Assembly (NCBI GenBank): GCA_031552765.1
Contig: JAVBME010000008.1
Coordinates: forward strand, 124,001 to 188,000
Source of the DNA: JAVBME01 sp031552765
GTDB lineage: Bacteria > Bacillota > Negativicutes > Acidaminococcales > JAISLQ01
Length of the DNA stretch: 64,000 bases
Reading direction: 5' to 3'
The notes under the pieces were generated by a model, which worked only from the letters and a program-made list of their open reading frames with translations, was not told the origin of the DNA and made no database searches. The position numbers and the translations under genes are program-made. Shown piece after piece: positions 63,512 through 64,000 of this stretch. The number at the start of each line of letters is the position of its first letter. Position 1 is the first letter of the stretch.

Positions 63512-64000
63512 GGCAGGCCACCTTCAGGATATATATATACGTCGGCAAAACTACGCTTAACATGAAAATACCTACTGCCAGTTTTAAAGGAATGCCTACG
63601 ACAAACACATTCATTTGCGGCATGGTACGTGCCAGCATACCCATCGATATATCCACCAAAAGAGTTGTCATAACTATCGGCATAGCTATTTTTAACGCCA
63701 AGACAAACATATCTGAAACAAGTTTTAATATAAATAAGGCCAGGGAACCATCAAATACAGCTCCATTTATCGGCAGCACCTGAAAGCTGTCGGCAAGGGC
63801 GGAAAAAAACAAATGGTGCATGTCTGTAGCTAAAAACACTATGATGAAAATAACCTGGATAAAGTTGCCCAAAAGAGGGACCTGTGTCCCTGACTGCGGA
63901 TCGAGAACATTTACAATACCAAACCCGATCTGTGTATCGAGCATTTGTCCGGCTACCTGGATGACGGCAAAAAATATTTCCATGACAAGGCCAATGGTAA
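63462..64000 (-). CDS. fliR: Flagellar export gate protein FliR (start beyond window)
   Basis: The frame stays open to the last base, so only the C-terminal two thirds (about 179 codons) are seen. Several membrane helices, with FliR-type segments such as MEIFFAVIQVAGQMLD, QIGFGIVNVLDPQSGTQVP and GLMLARTMPQMNVFVVGIPLK. Part of the gate with FliP and FliQ. Overlaps flhB by 49 bases. Confidence 0.9.
   Translation of the reverse strand, partial: TIGLVMEIFFAVIQVAGQMLDTQIGFGIVNVLDPQSGTQVPLLGNFIQVIFIIVFLATDMHHLFFSALADSFQVLPINGAVFDGSLALFILKLVSDMFVLALKIAMPIVMTTLLVDISMGMLARTMPQMNVFVVGIPLKLAVGIFMLSVVLPTYIYILKVACRELFANIYKLLSIFGG

Overview
The window reads as chromosomal DNA of a diderm member of the Firmicutes, most likely class Negativicutes (Selenomonas/Sporomusa/Acidaminococcus relatives). 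Two things point there. The gene order from fliR down to dapA follows the Bacillus fla/che, rpsB, polC, nusA-infB, pnp and dap order almost gene for gene, and a PolC-type polymerase is present. Yet the window also encodes a TonB-dependent outer-membrane receptor with a signal peptide, which needs an outer membrane. The genus cannot be fixed from sequence reading alone.

Layout. 1-4323 (+): end of a solute-binding protein gene, a small cysteine-rich P-loop GTPase, an atypical ABC ATPase and a TonB-dependent receptor, which together look like an uptake locus for a metal or metal chelate. 4533-6206 (+): ilvD. From 6273 onward everything is on the - strand: an orphan hybrid histidine kinase, a purine-type NCS2 permease, a GlcD-like flavoprotein dehydrogenase, a single-chain PurL and two acyl/aminoacyl-transferase-like genes. 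Then comes the lysine operon dapB-asd-lysC-dapA behind a lysine riboswitch, then dut, an M16 peptidase and pnp, then rpsO, then the rimP-nusA-ylxR-ylxQ-infB-rbfA-nrnA-truB-ribF operon. Further on are polC, the envelope/isoprenoid block uppS-cdsA-dxr-rseP-ispG with proS, and the translation block rpsB-tsf-pyrH-frr followed by an unknown small gene and a ferredoxin. The window ends with a flagellar/chemotaxis operon (fliR-flhB-flhA-flhF-flhG-pilZ-cheB-cheA-cheW-cheC-cheD-orf-sigD-fapA-orf-swrB-like).

How the parts fit. The right-hand third builds and steers the flagellum: export gate (FliR, FlhB, FlhA), placement and number (FlhF, FlhG), c-di-GMP braking (PilZ), chemotaxis adaptation (CheA, B, C, D, W) and the late sigma factor. 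The middle is housekeeping: replication, transcription elongation, translation, and the MEP and undecaprenyl pathways, with IspG being an Fe-S enzyme encoded near a ferredoxin. The lysine/diaminopimelate operon is controlled by a riboswitch with a clear promoter and terminator. The left end is the accessory part.

Most notable: the GTPase/ABC/TonB uptake locus, a PolC with no exonuclease insert, a DapA with a C-terminal tail carrying an internal repeat, a 60-bp tandem repeat inside infB, two related palindromic elements, and several small genes of unknown function lodged in otherwise conserved operons. I saw no rRNA, tRNA, CRISPR, phage or transposase genes.
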